Shown here one piece after another: positions 8,001-16,152 of a stretch of DNA of 41,537 bases. Made by a program: the position numbers and the translations under genes. The DNA comes from Pirellula staleyi DSM 6068. Its GTDB lineage: Bacteria; Planctomycetota; Planctomycetia; Pirellulales; Pirellulaceae. Numbering within the stretch: the stretch's first letter is position 1; each line of letters opens with the position of its first letter. A model generated the notes under the pieces. It did no database searches, had not been told where the DNA came from, and was given only the letters and a program-made list of their open reading frames with translations. Where the stretch lies: contig CAMBSL010000021.1 in assembly GCA_945870455.1 (NCBI GenBank), forward strand, positions 1 through 41,537. The letters run 5' to 3'.

Positions 8001-8713
8001 GCAAGTTCCACGCGACTATCGCGCGCCCATAATCCGATCAAGACCGCGATGAGCACAACACAAACAAATTGGTAGATCGTCAAGTTTAGCAGCAACCGCG
8101 GCTCAGGGCGAAGCCATTCGGACAAGAACCGATACACCAAATAGGCAATCAGGTAGGCCTTGAGTTGATTACCAACCAACCACCTCTTTCGATCCATGAC
8201 GATCAACACAATGGTCGCGACAAGGTGGAACGCGACTTCGTAGAGCTGAGTCGGATGCCGAAGAATTCCTGGTGCGTCACAGGCGGTGGGAAACGCAACA
8301 CCCCAAGGCACTTCAGTTACTTGCCCATAACAACAGCCTGCAATAAAACAGCCTATTCGCCCAACCCCGACGGCAACTGCCATGGGCAACGCAAAGCTAT
8401 CGCCGGTACGAGCTCGTATTCCAAAAATCCATTTTGCGATTTCAACCGCCGCATAGCCTCCTACGATTCCACCCAAGATTGTCTTTCCATCCGCAAACCA
8501 AGCAGTACCGTCCAAAAATGCAGACCAACCTTGCTGACCGAGAAACGGAATTTTTGACCCGATCATGGCTCCAAGGAATGCCGCGACTCCGACAGCCGTG
8601 CGTTGCGAGCGAGTTAGGTCCAGTCGCTTTTGTCGAGTACGAACCAATCCCCACGCAACCACGACTGAGACTAGCAATACAATCGCGTACGCCAACCGGA
8701 CCCAAAGCGACAT
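7994..8713 (-). CDS. Lgt-like (prolipoprotein diacylglyceryl transferase family) membrane protein with altered signature
   Basis: This 239-residue polytopic membrane protein has about seven hydrophobic segments and keeps the Lgt-family hallmarks GVGRIGCFIAGCCYG (about 115-130) and HPTQLYE (about 152-158). True Lgt carries GRxGNFxNxExxGR. Here the Asn, Asn and Glu positions are replaced by Cys, Ala and Cys, and the final Arg by Gln. It is therefore probably a paralogue and may not do the standard transfer of diacylglyceryl from phosphatidylglycerol to lipoprotein cysteines. It starts 9 nt after the stop of the Tes-like radical SAM gene, which implies a joint role in lipid chemistry. The stop codon sits in a palindromic repeat. 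A divergent but genuine Lgt remains possible. Confidence 0.8.
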   Translation of the reverse strand: MSLWVRLAYAIVLLVSVVVAWGLVRTRQKRLDLTRSQRTAVGVAAFLGAMIGSKIPFLGQQGWSAFLDGTAWFADGKTILGGIVGGYAAVEIAKWIFGIRARTGDSFALPMAVAVGVGRIGCFIAGCCYGQVTEVPWGVAFPTACDAPGILRHPTQLYEVAFHLVATIVLIVMDRKRWLVGNQLKAYLIAYLVYRFLSEWLRPEPRLLLNLTIYQFVCVVLIAVLIGLWARDSRVELAG

Positions 8714-8722
8714 GGCGATTCC

Positions 8723-10198
8723 CTAGGAAAGAGGGTCCTGCAATCGGGGTAACGGCACGTGGCCATTGCGATACAGCACGTTGTACGCACAGAACGGTAT
8801 GATGTGTCCGGACGGCAAGACATGATGCGTGCAACACTTCATCACTCGTCGAACATCAAAATTATAAGCGTCCAAAAAGGAAGTGATGGTGATTCGAAAA
8901 AGTTGCTCACCGCCGATTTGTTTTTGCAACGCTTGCTCAAAGAAACGCTGAGCGACTGCCTCATCGCTCGTCTTCGAATCCGTTAGGACAGGCAGGCCTT
9001 GAACAACCGCTGCTGCCTTACCATCGGTAGAATCACAGCATCCAGACGGTCCACAACAGTTGTTGCGAGCTAGGTATTGCTGAACCAACCGCTTACCTTC
9101 GTCGCGGGTAAAAGATAACCCATTGGCGAGCAAGTCAAGATTTAGCTTGGCATCCACGAAGCGAGTTAAAGGTACGAGTTCGCCGTTATGCCGGAAGGCC
9201 AACGAGAGAACATGGCAATTGGGATGAGCGCATGGAAGTGGGAAAAAATCTTCGTCCCGAAACAGTCCGTTGGATTGTTCGCAAAGCAACGAGATGCAAT
9301 CGGGAGTTGTAATGCGCTGCTCAAGTTCCTCGGGTAAAAAGTGGCGTCCACTGTACGTTGCAGGCTGCAAACTGAGACCACTTATCCAAGGGTGAGCCTT
9401 GGCTAAGTTCAGCAGATCGCCAAGTTCGTGCTCGTTCACGCCAGCTTGCAAAGCTGCAACCAACGTCACGTGCAGTCCAGCCCCGCCCACGTTCTCAAGC
9501 GCCTTGAGTTTGATGTTCGCTAACGGTTCGCCTCGTAACGCTTGATGGACAGTATCGGAAACACCGTCCATTTGCAGATAGATTTCGATGCGGTCTTTGT
9601 GTTGCGCAAGCCACTCAACCAAGGCAAGGTCCTTGGCAAGTCGAATGCCATTGGTATTGAGCATGATGTAATCGATCGGCTGATCGAGCGCGTACTCAAT
9701 AATCTGTTCGAGTTGCGGATGCGTAGTCGGCTCTCCACCCGAAATCTGCAATACGTCCGCACGCCCCTCGGCTCGTACCAAAGCGTCGATGGCCGCACAC
9801 GAATCCTGAACCGATTTGTGCTTAAGTCCAGGTCGGCTGTTGGCATAGCACAGTGGACAAGACAAATTGCAATTGTCCGTAATTTCAAGAACCGCCACAC
9901 ACGTATGCTGTTCGTGTTCCGTGCATAGACCGCAATCCAATGGACAGCCGCGTGAGGCTTCCACAAACGTCTTTTTGGGGAGTTTCGGCGGCAATGCAAA
10001 ATCATAACGATCGTACCAACGTCGATCGCTGCAAATAAAATCCTCTCGCAATCCATGGGTTGGACATTGTTTGCGGAAATAGACCCGTTGGCCGCGCGCT
10101 ATGATCTTCGCCGGCACGACACTTAAACACTCCGGACAGAGGCTTTGCGTTGTCCCGAGGAATGTGTAGTTTCGTGATTCGATTTGTGCGTGTGACAT
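8723..10198 (-). CDS. Radical SAM protein of the tetraether-lipid-synthase (Tes, MJ0619-like) type
   Basis: The product has 491 residues. An N-terminal rubredoxin-like site (C21-x2-C24 and C45-PTH) is followed by an auxiliary cluster motif GCPLDCGLC (C85, C89, C92). Next comes the radical SAM motif NCNLSCPLC (C110, C114, C117), then SGGEPTTHP for SAM binding. Near the end are further cysteines (FPLPCAHPNC, NNCCGPSGCC) and FDVRRVMKCCTHH...IPFCAYN. This layout matches the Tes family, which in archaea joins lipid tails through C-C bond formation; bacterial homologues are mostly uncharacterised. The ATG at 10198 is chosen because it lies 16 nt after the previous stop and starts just before the conserved part. 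The upstream start at 10318 would overlap the hydrolase by 100 bp. Substrate in this organism is unknown. Confidence 0.85.
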   Translation of the reverse strand: MSHAQIESRNYTFLGTTQSLCPECLSVVPAKIIARGQRVYFRKQCPTHGLREDFICSDRRWYDRYDFALPPKLPKKTFVEASRGCPLDCGLCTEHEQHTCVAVLEITDNCNLSCPLCYANSRPGLKHKSVQDSCAAIDALVRAEGRADVLQISGGEPTTHPQLEQIIEYALDQPIDYIMLNTNGIRLAKDLALVEWLAQHKDRIEIYLQMDGVSDTVHQALRGEPLANIKLKALENVGGAGLHVTLVAALQAGVNEHELGDLLNLAKAHPWISGLSLQPATYSGRHFLPEELEQRITTPDCISLLCEQSNGLFRDEDFFPLPCAHPNCHVLSLAFRHNGELVPLTRFVDAKLNLDLLANGLSFTRDEGKRLVQQYLARNNCCGPSGCCDSTDGKAAAVVQGLPVLTDSKTSDEAVAQRFFEQALQKQIGGEQLFRITITSFLDAYNFDVRRVMKCCTHHVLPSGHIIPFCAYNVLYRNGHVPLPRLQDPLS

Positions 10199-10214
10199 GC
10201 GATGATAAAGCAGC

Positions 10215-11282
10215 CTAACGGCGCAGCTCAAGTCGACAATCGGAATCGGCGGGTACCGGCATTCCAACTTGATCGACCGGGTGCGTGAAGAGATAACGCC
10301 AGACATCTTCGTGAACAAATTTGCCCGCCGAATCCTTAACGGCGGATCCGCCCGGAGTCACGCAACCATGGGCTCGATTGGCGTCTCCCTTGACGTCGGC
10401 TTCGGTGATCAAGCGGCGAGAGTTATCGAAAGGAGTTTTTGTTTTATCGACATCGACGATCGGTCCAAACTTGTTCAGGCCGAGCAATTGCCAAGAGCGG
10501 CAGTAATGATCGCCCGCCCAACCGGTATCGAGAACATGGCTAAAGCCGAAGAAACGATTTGCCGGAGTCGCGGATGGCAGGCCTTGCCAGGTTTCGTATT
10601 GGTCGCGAGGCCCACAAAACATGACGACACGATCCACCTTTTGATGGAGGGCAAATCGAGCGGCGGATGTAGCGCCATGTGAACTTCCCGAGATGACGAC
10701 ATTATCCCAATCGAGGTCTTTGCCGTCCGAAGCGAGAAACATTTCCCACTTGCCCTGTGGGTTTTCTTTGGCAAGCCATTTAACAAATTGAAGAGCACGC
10801 TCTTTCATGCCGTCTGGTTTTGGGATCGCGACCAAATCGCTAAAGTCCTCTCCGGTGGTTGCCTCGAGTCGAATCTTGCCAAGATGCATTGGATCGGCAG
10901 GGGGTGGTTCTTTGCCGAATTTTGCAAACCATCCGTTTGCGTAATGAACTCGAATGGCATGATAGCCATACGAATTGACCCGCTCGAATAGTCCGGGACT
11001 ATTCCCCATCAGCCAGATGACTAGCTTTCCTTTGGGTTGAACGCGCGTGTCCACGGAAGCGTGCTGCACATCTTGGGATTTTCCCTCTTTCTCGAACAGA
11101 AAGTCAATTTCCGGGTGGGCTTGGGCTCGGCTATCGATTGCGCTGGCGCGGGCAGACAATTCATAACGTTTTGGAGTCGGGTCTTGAAAGGACAACGAAT
11201 TGGTTTGTGCCACAGCCGAACAAACACAAACGCTGATGATGAACAACCAAGCCATGGAGACGACATAAAGTTTTTTTGGCAT
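10215..11282 (-). CDS. Exported alpha/beta hydrolase
   Basis: The product has 355 residues from the ATG at 11282, which gives a normal signal peptide (MPKKLYVVSMAWLFII to SAVAQ). The upstream start at 11339 would add 19 residues before it. The nucleophile elbow VISGSSHGATSA contains the G-S-x-G type serine, and RAHGCVTPG near the C-terminus may supply the catalytic histidine. It resembles the BPSS1187-like group of secreted hydrolases found in planctomycetes, whose substrate is not established. Its stop lies 16 nt before the Tes-like gene, so the three genes to 7994 form an operon. An esterase or lipase role on a lipid precursor would fit, but that is inference. Confidence 0.75.
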   Translation of the reverse strand: MPKKLYVVSMAWLFIISVCVCSAVAQTNSLSFQDPTPKRYELSARASAIDSRAQAHPEIDFLFEKEGKSQDVQHASVDTRVQPKGKLVIWLMGNSPGLFERVNSYGYHAIRVHYANGWFAKFGKEPPPADPMHLGKIRLEATTGEDFSDLVAIPKPDGMKERALQFVKWLAKENPQGKWEMFLASDGKDLDWDNVVISGSSHGATSAARFALHQKVDRVVMFCGPRDQYETWQGLPSATPANRFFGFSHVLDTGWAGDHYCRSWQLLGLNKFGPIVDVDKTKTPFDNSRRLITEADVKGDANRAHGCVTPGGSAVKDSAGKFVHEDVWRYLFTHPVDQVGMPVPADSDCRLELRR

Positions 11283-11926
11283 AGAACGGTCGCGAACGGT
11301 TAAAGGTACTATCCTGAAGCAAGCCAGCGCGACTCGCATTTTAGCAAATTATCGTCGTCGCAAGGGAGGGGCAACTCAGAAGGCTTCCCTCCGGCTTCAC
11401 GAACTCGAATTGCCTTCCGTCCGGCTTGTCCGGGCGGAGGCTGCAATTGGCAGCTACCTTGAAATGCCCTTTACTACGAGCTCTCCGTTGGCTTTATGCC
11501 AGTGGAAGCACGTGGTACCGATTGCAATGAAACTGAATCGGTCTACCATTCGTGCCAAGCATCCACCGCCTACTTGTTATTTATTCCCTAACCAGCTCGT
11601 CCATCGAAGTCTCTCCGCGTGGCATCGAATTCGTGTTTAGTCCAAACCGACTCCATGAGGCCGTCAGCCAGGTGATTTACGGAGTTGATCTTCTTTGATC
11701 TCCAGCAACCCTAATTCATTGTTGGGGTTCTTTATCAACACTCACGTCCCCACCGTAAAGATTGCAATACATGTTTGATTGTTCTACATTGATTGTCGAA
11801 GACACCGTTCACCGAATTGTCCGTACACTCGAGCAATCGGCCAAAAGAGGTTCGAAGTTCCCCTCTTCCGCAAAAGCACAGAGAGCGAGCGTTATGAATT
11901 CAAAGAAGATTACGGGGAAGGCCACA
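11283..11926. other. Gene-poor interval upstream of the secreted unknown protein
   Basis: About 640 bp lie between the hydrolase start and the plus-strand gene at 11927. Small open frames here (for example 11410-11640) show no recognisable protein pattern. The interval holds the hairpin at 11408-11448 and an AACCC/GGGTT inverted pair near 11708-11731 followed by CTTTAT. The frame of the next gene is open back to 11762, but that part looks non-coding. Confidence 0.5.
11408..11448. repeat. Imperfect hairpin in intergenic region
   Basis: AATTGC-CTTCCGTCCGG (from 11408) pairs with CCGGGCGGAGG-CT-GCAATT (to 11448) around a short loop. No T run follows, so it is not a classical terminator. A CTTCCCTCCGGCTTCACGAA stretch just before it at 11384 partly repeats the left arm. 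Confidence 0.6.
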
Positions 11927-12556
11927 ATGCGAATTGTCTTTTTAATCGCTTTGTGTTTTGTTCCCTATTTGCCTCGCGTTGCTTTCGCTGCCGAACCCGA
12001 CACGGGGGTTATGATTAAAAAGGTATTCGATGCCGTTGGTGGGGAGGCCAAATTGCTCCGCCTGTTTCGAACGCGAGAAACGGTTAACGTCAGCTCCGAT
12101 CCGGAGAAGAAGGTCGCAGAGCGTGTATCGGTCTATGAGCCCCCAAAGTACTGGTGGACCGGCAAGAATGAACGCGTCAAAGACGAGGCCAAGCCGGATG
12201 AGCCAGCTACTTTTTTGGTCTGGGCTTGGACGCTAGGGATTCTGACTGACCCAGCATCCAAATTAGAGGTGATTCCGGATATCGTCGAGTCGAGCAAGGC
12301 TGCTATCGGTCTGCGGGTCAGCGGATCCGTTATGCCGCCGATGGAAATCTATTTCGACAAGGTCGAGAATCGTATAGTGCGGATAGATTGGCGAAGTGAT
12401 ATTCTTCGGTTCAGTGATTGGAAAGAAGTCGACGGAGTGAAGTATCCGGCTAAGTGCATCGGATTTAAGAAAAACACGGAAAAGCCGTGGTACTTCAGCG
12501 AAATTATCGAGCTTGAACGGCTCAACGATTTACCCGGTGAGTTGAAACGTAGGTAG
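11927..12556 (+). CDS. Secreted protein of unknown function (LolA-like size)
   Basis: The product has 209 residues from the ATG at 11927, which has a strong ribosome binding site (GGGGAAGG, 6 nt spacing) and gives a clean signal peptide, MRIVFLIALCFV through VAFAAEP. Starts at 11762 and 11894 are possible but lack both. The mature part opens with a conserved-looking VFDAVGGEAKLLRL segment and ends with paired beta strands (MEIYFDKVENRIVRIDW, GVKYPAKCIGFKK). It recalls lipoprotein-carrier-like beta proteins of planctomycetes, without a defined function. It lies 3 nt before the photolyase gene, so the two are co-transcribed. Confidence 0.7.
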   Translation: MRIVFLIALCFVPYLPRVAFAAEPDTGVMIKKVFDAVGGEAKLLRLFRTRETVNVSSDPEKKVAERVSVYEPPKYWWTGKNERVKDEAKPDEPATFLVWAWTLGILTDPASKLEVIPDIVESSKAAIGLRVSGSVMPPMEIYFDKVENRIVRIDWRSDILRFSDWKEVDGVKYPAKCIGFKKNTEKPWYFSEIIELERLNDLPGELKRR

Positions 12557-12559
12557 AGC

Positions 12560-14047
12560 ATGACCTTGACAGCATTACCATCGGTTCCCGCCGTTCGAAT
12601 TCGTACCCTTAACCAATGGCCCAAAGACAGCTCGAAACCATTTATCCTTTATTGGATGACTGCATTTCGAAGGACGCGAACTAACTTTGCTTTGCAACGC
12701 GCCGTCGAGCTGGCTGAGCAACTTCGTAAGCCCTTGGTAATCTTAGAAGCCGTGCGATGCAACTATCGCTGGGCGAACGACCGATTTCATCGATTTATTC
12801 TCGACGGAATGATCGATAATGAAGCGGCTACTCGCAAAACCAATGCCATGTATTGTTGCTACGTTGAGCCAAATTCGAATCATGGCCATGGCTTGTTGGA
12901 AGCGTTTGCGAGTTATTCCTGTGCAATTGTAAGCGACGACTTCCCTTGCTTCTTTCACCCAGCAATGTATCAACACATCGCTCGACGTTGGAATTGTTGC
13001 GTTGAATTGGTGGATAGCAATACGATTCTACCGATGCGTTCCACGGATCGAGTGTTTACGGTGGCTCATTCCTACCGCCTGTATATGCAAAAGGAGATCG
13101 CTCAAGGGCTCCCGGATTTCCCGATCGATGAGCCGCTATCGTTTCTCACCGTAAAGCGTTTGCAGTCTCTTCCAGCAGAAATCGAACAACGTTGGCCTGT
13201 TTGGACCAACAACGAAGTAAGCCAACAATTGCCGAAAGTCGCCTTGACTTCGTTGCCGATCGACCATTCGGTCCAGCCCACCCAGGAGCGCGGCGGTCCC
13301 GTGGAGGCGGCAAAGGTACTTGATCGATTCATCTACCAACGGCTTGCTAACTACGCACAAGCAAGGAACGAACCCGAGCAAGCTGGCTCAAGTGGATTGT
13401 CGCCGTACTTTCACTTTGGGCACGTTAGTCCGCAAGAACTGTTTCAACGATTGGCATCCGCCACGGGCTGGGATTGGAAAAAAATCGGAAAGCCCAACGG
13501 CAAGATGAATGGCTTTTGGAATATGGGAACCGACGCGGAAGCGATTCTAGATCAGCTCATGACTTGGCGTGAAATCGGCTTCAACCTGTGTTGGCGAAAC
13601 CCGCATTTTGATCGATTTGAATCGCTGCCCGATTGGGCGCAAGTGACATTGCAAGAACATGAACAAGACAAACGCCCGGTCATTTATGATCTTGAACAAT
13701 TCGACGCGGCCAATACCCATGACCCGCTTTGGAACGCAGCTCAAACGCAGCTCGTTCGCGAGGGACGTATTCACAATTATCTACGCATGCTCTGGGGAAA
13801 AAAGATCTTGCACTGGACACGCTCGCCTCGCGAAGCGCTTCGCATCATGATCGAGCTAAACAACAAGTATGCTCTCGATGGACGCGATCCAAATTCCTAC
13901 AGCGGCATCTTCTGGGTGCTTGGACGATACGATCGAGCTTGGGGGCCAGAACGTCCGATCTTTGGCAAGGTTCGATACATGACGAGTGAGTCCACTCAAA
14001 ACAAATTCCACGTCAAGCAATACTTGACGAAGTATGCGAAGAGTTAA
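12560..14047 (+). CDS. phr: Class II CPD deoxyribodipyrimidine photolyase
   Basis: This 495-residue flavoenzyme uses light to split cyclobutane pyrimidine dimers in DNA. The N-terminal half is the antenna domain. The C-terminal half holds the FAD-binding fold with class II signatures: FDAANTHDPLWNAAQ, GRIHNYLRMLWGKKIL, NNKYALDGRDPNSYSG and GRYDRAWGPERPIFGKVRYM. Length is normal for class II. The stop codon TAA (14045-14047) is the first three bases of a family B palindromic repeat, so the repeat may have replaced the original 3' end. Good match over its whole length. Confidence 0.95.
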   Translation: MTLTALPSVPAVRIRTLNQWPKDSSKPFILYWMTAFRRTRTNFALQRAVELAEQLRKPLVILEAVRCNYRWANDRFHRFILDGMIDNEAATRKTNAMYCCYVEPNSNHGHGLLEAFASYSCAIVSDDFPCFFHPAMYQHIARRWNCCVELVDSNTILPMRSTDRVFTVAHSYRLYMQKEIAQGLPDFPIDEPLSFLTVKRLQSLPAEIEQRWPVWTNNEVSQQLPKVALTSLPIDHSVQPTQERGGPVEAAKVLDRFIYQRLANYAQARNEPEQAGSSGLSPYFHFGHVSPQELFQRLASATGWDWKKIGKPNGKMNGFWNMGTDAEAILDQLMTWREIGFNLCWRNPHFDRFESLPDWAQVTLQEHEQDKRPVIYDLEQFDAANTHDPLWNAAQTQLVREGRIHNYLRMLWGKKILHWTRSPREALRIMIELNNKYALDGRDPNSYSGIFWVLGRYDRAWGPERPIFGKVRYMTSESTQNKFHVKQYLTKYAKS

Positions 14048-14178
14048 GCACATCGGTATGAGTCTTCGGGTGAAACAAACTAATAGCCGAAGGGCGATAG
14101 CCCCGGTTCTCGACGAATGTCGAGCAATTGGAAAACCGGGGCTATCGCCCAACGCTAATTGGGGTGAAAAACAGTTGC
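14045..14178. repeat. Family B intergenic repeat, copy 2 (about 134 bp)
   Basis: This is a near-identical copy of 5191-5326. GGGCGATAGCCCCGGTT (14092-14108) and AACCGGGGCTATCGCCC (14134-14150) form a perfect 17-bp stem. The loop carries the inner hairpin CTCGAC-GAAT-GTCGAG (14109-14124). It fills the convergent space between the photolyase and the dehydrogenase gene. Confidence 0.9.
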
Positions 14179-14218
14179 CGTTGTGCTTAGTTCACGCAAT
14201 CAATGAAACGCAGCTCGC

Positions 14219-15178
14219 CTAAGAACTGAATCGCAAAAGAACCTTGCGAACTCCAGGGCGATGTGCGTGTTGAAAAGCTTTTAGGGCATCCTCCGCGACG
14301 TACTCACATTCCAGCAATGCCAGAACGTCGATCGACTTGCGCTCCATGAGCCGCAATGCAGGCGCAATGGGACCACAACGTGAACCTACGACGCGCAGTT
14401 CATTCACGACAATCGGGGTAAGATCGATCTTGGTCGGATCTGCGTAAGTACTCTTCATCACGATAGTGCCACAAGGCTTCGTTATCCGCAATGCATGCCG
14501 CAGTCCGGCGGAATTGCCGGTTGCCTCGACCACCAAATCAAAACAATGCGAATCGACCTGTTCGGTCATTCCGGTCCTCATGCCCCATTGCTTTGCAAGT
14601 TCAAGCGAATGCGAATTCCTTGCGATTACCGTGACATGAGCCCCACCCAGCGAAAGCACCCCTGCAACCAGCATCCCTAATCGCCCCGCCCCGATGACTG
14701 CGATTTGTGAGTCGGGACGTATCGGTAGTTGCTGTGCAATTCTCAACGCTGCCGCAAGTGGTTCGGCAAACACGGCTTGACTGTCCGTCACGCTATCGGG
14801 GACTTCAAGAAGATATCGCTCGGGGATCGCGACCCAATCCGCCATCGCACCGTCTCGATTAAAAATACCCAAGACCTGTCGGCCTGGATGATGTTCGGCA
14901 CCCGTTGAGGCTAAGTCAAGCGAGTCGAGGGGCACAAAATTGATCGAACTAACGACTCGCTTTCCGATCCATTTCGGGTCGCTTGATGTGTCGACTACTC
15001 CCACAAACTCATGTCCAAGCACGCCGCAGAAACCAAAATAACCCTTGACTATTTCTAGATCCGTCGAACAGATACCCGCCAATCGCACTCGAACGAGAGC
15101 CTCGCCTACTTTGCGTTCGGGACATGCCAAGTCATGGCGAAATTCCAGTTCCTTACCATGAAAGGTTATTGCTCGCAT
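14219..15178 (-). CDS. Medium-chain zinc-type dehydrogenase lacking the structural zinc lobe
   Basis: The product has 319 residues from the ATG at 15178 (GGAG about 10 nt upstream). A TTG start at 15196 would add six residues. It has the MDR fold: the catalytic zinc ligands GICSTDLE and GVLGHEFVG, then a Rossmann site VIGAGRLGMLVAGV for NAD(P). The four-cysteine lobe that binds the structural zinc in most relatives is absent, replaced by about 30 residues without cysteine. It is about 30 residues shorter than typical threonine or sorbitol dehydrogenases. It follows the isomerase-like gene by 34 nt, which suggests sugar or polyol oxidation. The substrate is unknown. Confidence 0.85.
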   Translation of the reverse strand: MRAITFHGKELEFRHDLACPERKVGEALVRVRLAGICSTDLEIVKGYFGFCGVLGHEFVGVVDTSSDPKWIGKRVVSSINFVPLDSLDLASTGAEHHPGRQVLGIFNRDGAMADWVAIPERYLLEVPDSVTDSQAVFAEPLAAALRIAQQLPIRPDSQIAVIGAGRLGMLVAGVLSLGGAHVTVIARNSHSLELAKQWGMRTGMTEQVDSHCFDLVVEATGNSAGLRHALRITKPCGTIVMKSTYADPTKIDLTPIVVNELRVVGSRCGPIAPALRLMERKSIDVLALLECEYVAEDALKAFQHAHRPGVRKVLLRFSS

Positions 15179-15212
15179 CAAGAAATTTCTCCGCAAATAG
15201 TACCAGGAGATC

Positions 15213-16133
15213 TCACGTTCCTACGAATTGGGAAAGATATCGATAGCTTTGCGCTAGCGATTCCACTCGTTCTGCGACGGTCCCCTCGTAGATGCGGTCC
15301 TCAACTTCGACGCACACTGGGCCTTGGTAGCCTGCGTCGCCTAGGACGGAAAAGAACTGGCCCCAATTGATCTCACCCAGGCCTGGCAATTTCGGAGTAT
15401 GGTAAAGCTTAGGATGGGCAAAGACTCCCACGTCGTTTAGTTTGTGCCGATCAATGCGTACGTCTTTTGCATGGATATGAAAGATACGATCGATGAATTC
15501 TCGCATTGGGTTAAGATAGTCCATGCATTGAAAAACCATATGCGACGGGTCATAGTTCAGACCGAGATTTGGGCTCCCCAAATCTCGGAACAAGCGTCGC
15601 CAAATGGCTGGTGAAGTGGCAATGTTTTTTCCGCCTGGCCACTCATCATCACCAAAGAGCATCGGGCAGTTTTCGATGCCGATTCGTACATTGCACTTTT
15701 CCGCCAAGCCCACAATCGGCTTCCAGGTGGTCAGAAGGCGATTCCAGTTGTCGTCTACACCCTTGGTAAAATCGCGACCAATAAAGGTGTTGACTTGGGT
15801 CAAGCCAAGTTTTGGAGCCGCTTGAATGACTTGCATCAAGTGCTCCACACTTCGCTCGGCTTCGCCTAGATCCGGCGAAAGGCAATTCGGATAGTAACCT
15901 AAGCCGCTGATTTGCACGCCCGTTGATTGCACCAAGTTTTTGATCGAGGCAACTCGGGCGTTGTCCAGTGACAGAACGTCGATGTGCGTCACGCCTGCAT
16001 AACGGCGTTCCGCTTGACTCGGCGGCCAGCACATCACCTCGATGTACTTGTAGCCGATGGAGACCGCTGTCGCGAACAATTGTTCGAGCGACTCGTTGGG
16101 CAGGATAGCGCTAACAAAACCAAGCTGCATCAT
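15213..16133 (-). CDS. Sugar phosphate isomerase/epimerase-like TIM barrel protein
   Basis: The product has 306 residues from the ATG at 16133, 20 nt after the E2 stop; the ATG at 16130 is equivalent. It is an AP-endonuclease-2/xylose-isomerase-type barrel with metal-ligand-like motifs: [10 protein letters not shown] (Glu), [10 protein letters not shown] (Asp and His), IFHIHAKDV (His) and VCVEVEDR (Glu). These positions normally bind a divalent metal for sugar isomerisation or epimerisation. It sits between sucB and the dehydrogenase in one minus-strand run. The planctomycete genome normally has many paralogues, so the exact substrate cannot be assigned. Confidence 0.88.
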   Translation of the reverse strand: MMQLGFVSAILPNESLEQLFATAVSIGYKYIEVMCWPPSQAERRYAGVTHIDVLSLDNARVASIKNLVQSTGVQISGLGYYPNCLSPDLGEAERSVEHLMQVIQAAPKLGLTQVNTFIGRDFTKGVDDNWNRLLTTWKPIVGLAEKCNVRIGIENCPMLFGDDEWPGGKNIATSPAIWRRLFRDLGSPNLGLNYDPSHMVFQCMDYLNPMREFIDRIFHIHAKDVRIDRHKLNDVGVFAHPKLYHTPKLPGLGEINWGQFFSVLGDAGYQGPVCVEVEDRIYEGTVAERVESLAQSYRYLSQFVGT

Positions 16134-16152
16134 GATGAATAACGATCCGAAA

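Noticed and set aside
11410..11640. 76-codon open frame upstream of the secreted unknown protein
   Set aside because: It begins inside a hairpin, has no ribosome binding site and shows no protein-like pattern.
14045..14178. Intrinsic terminator for the photolyase
   Set aside because: The stem is strong but no T run follows on either strand, so it is listed as a repeat only.
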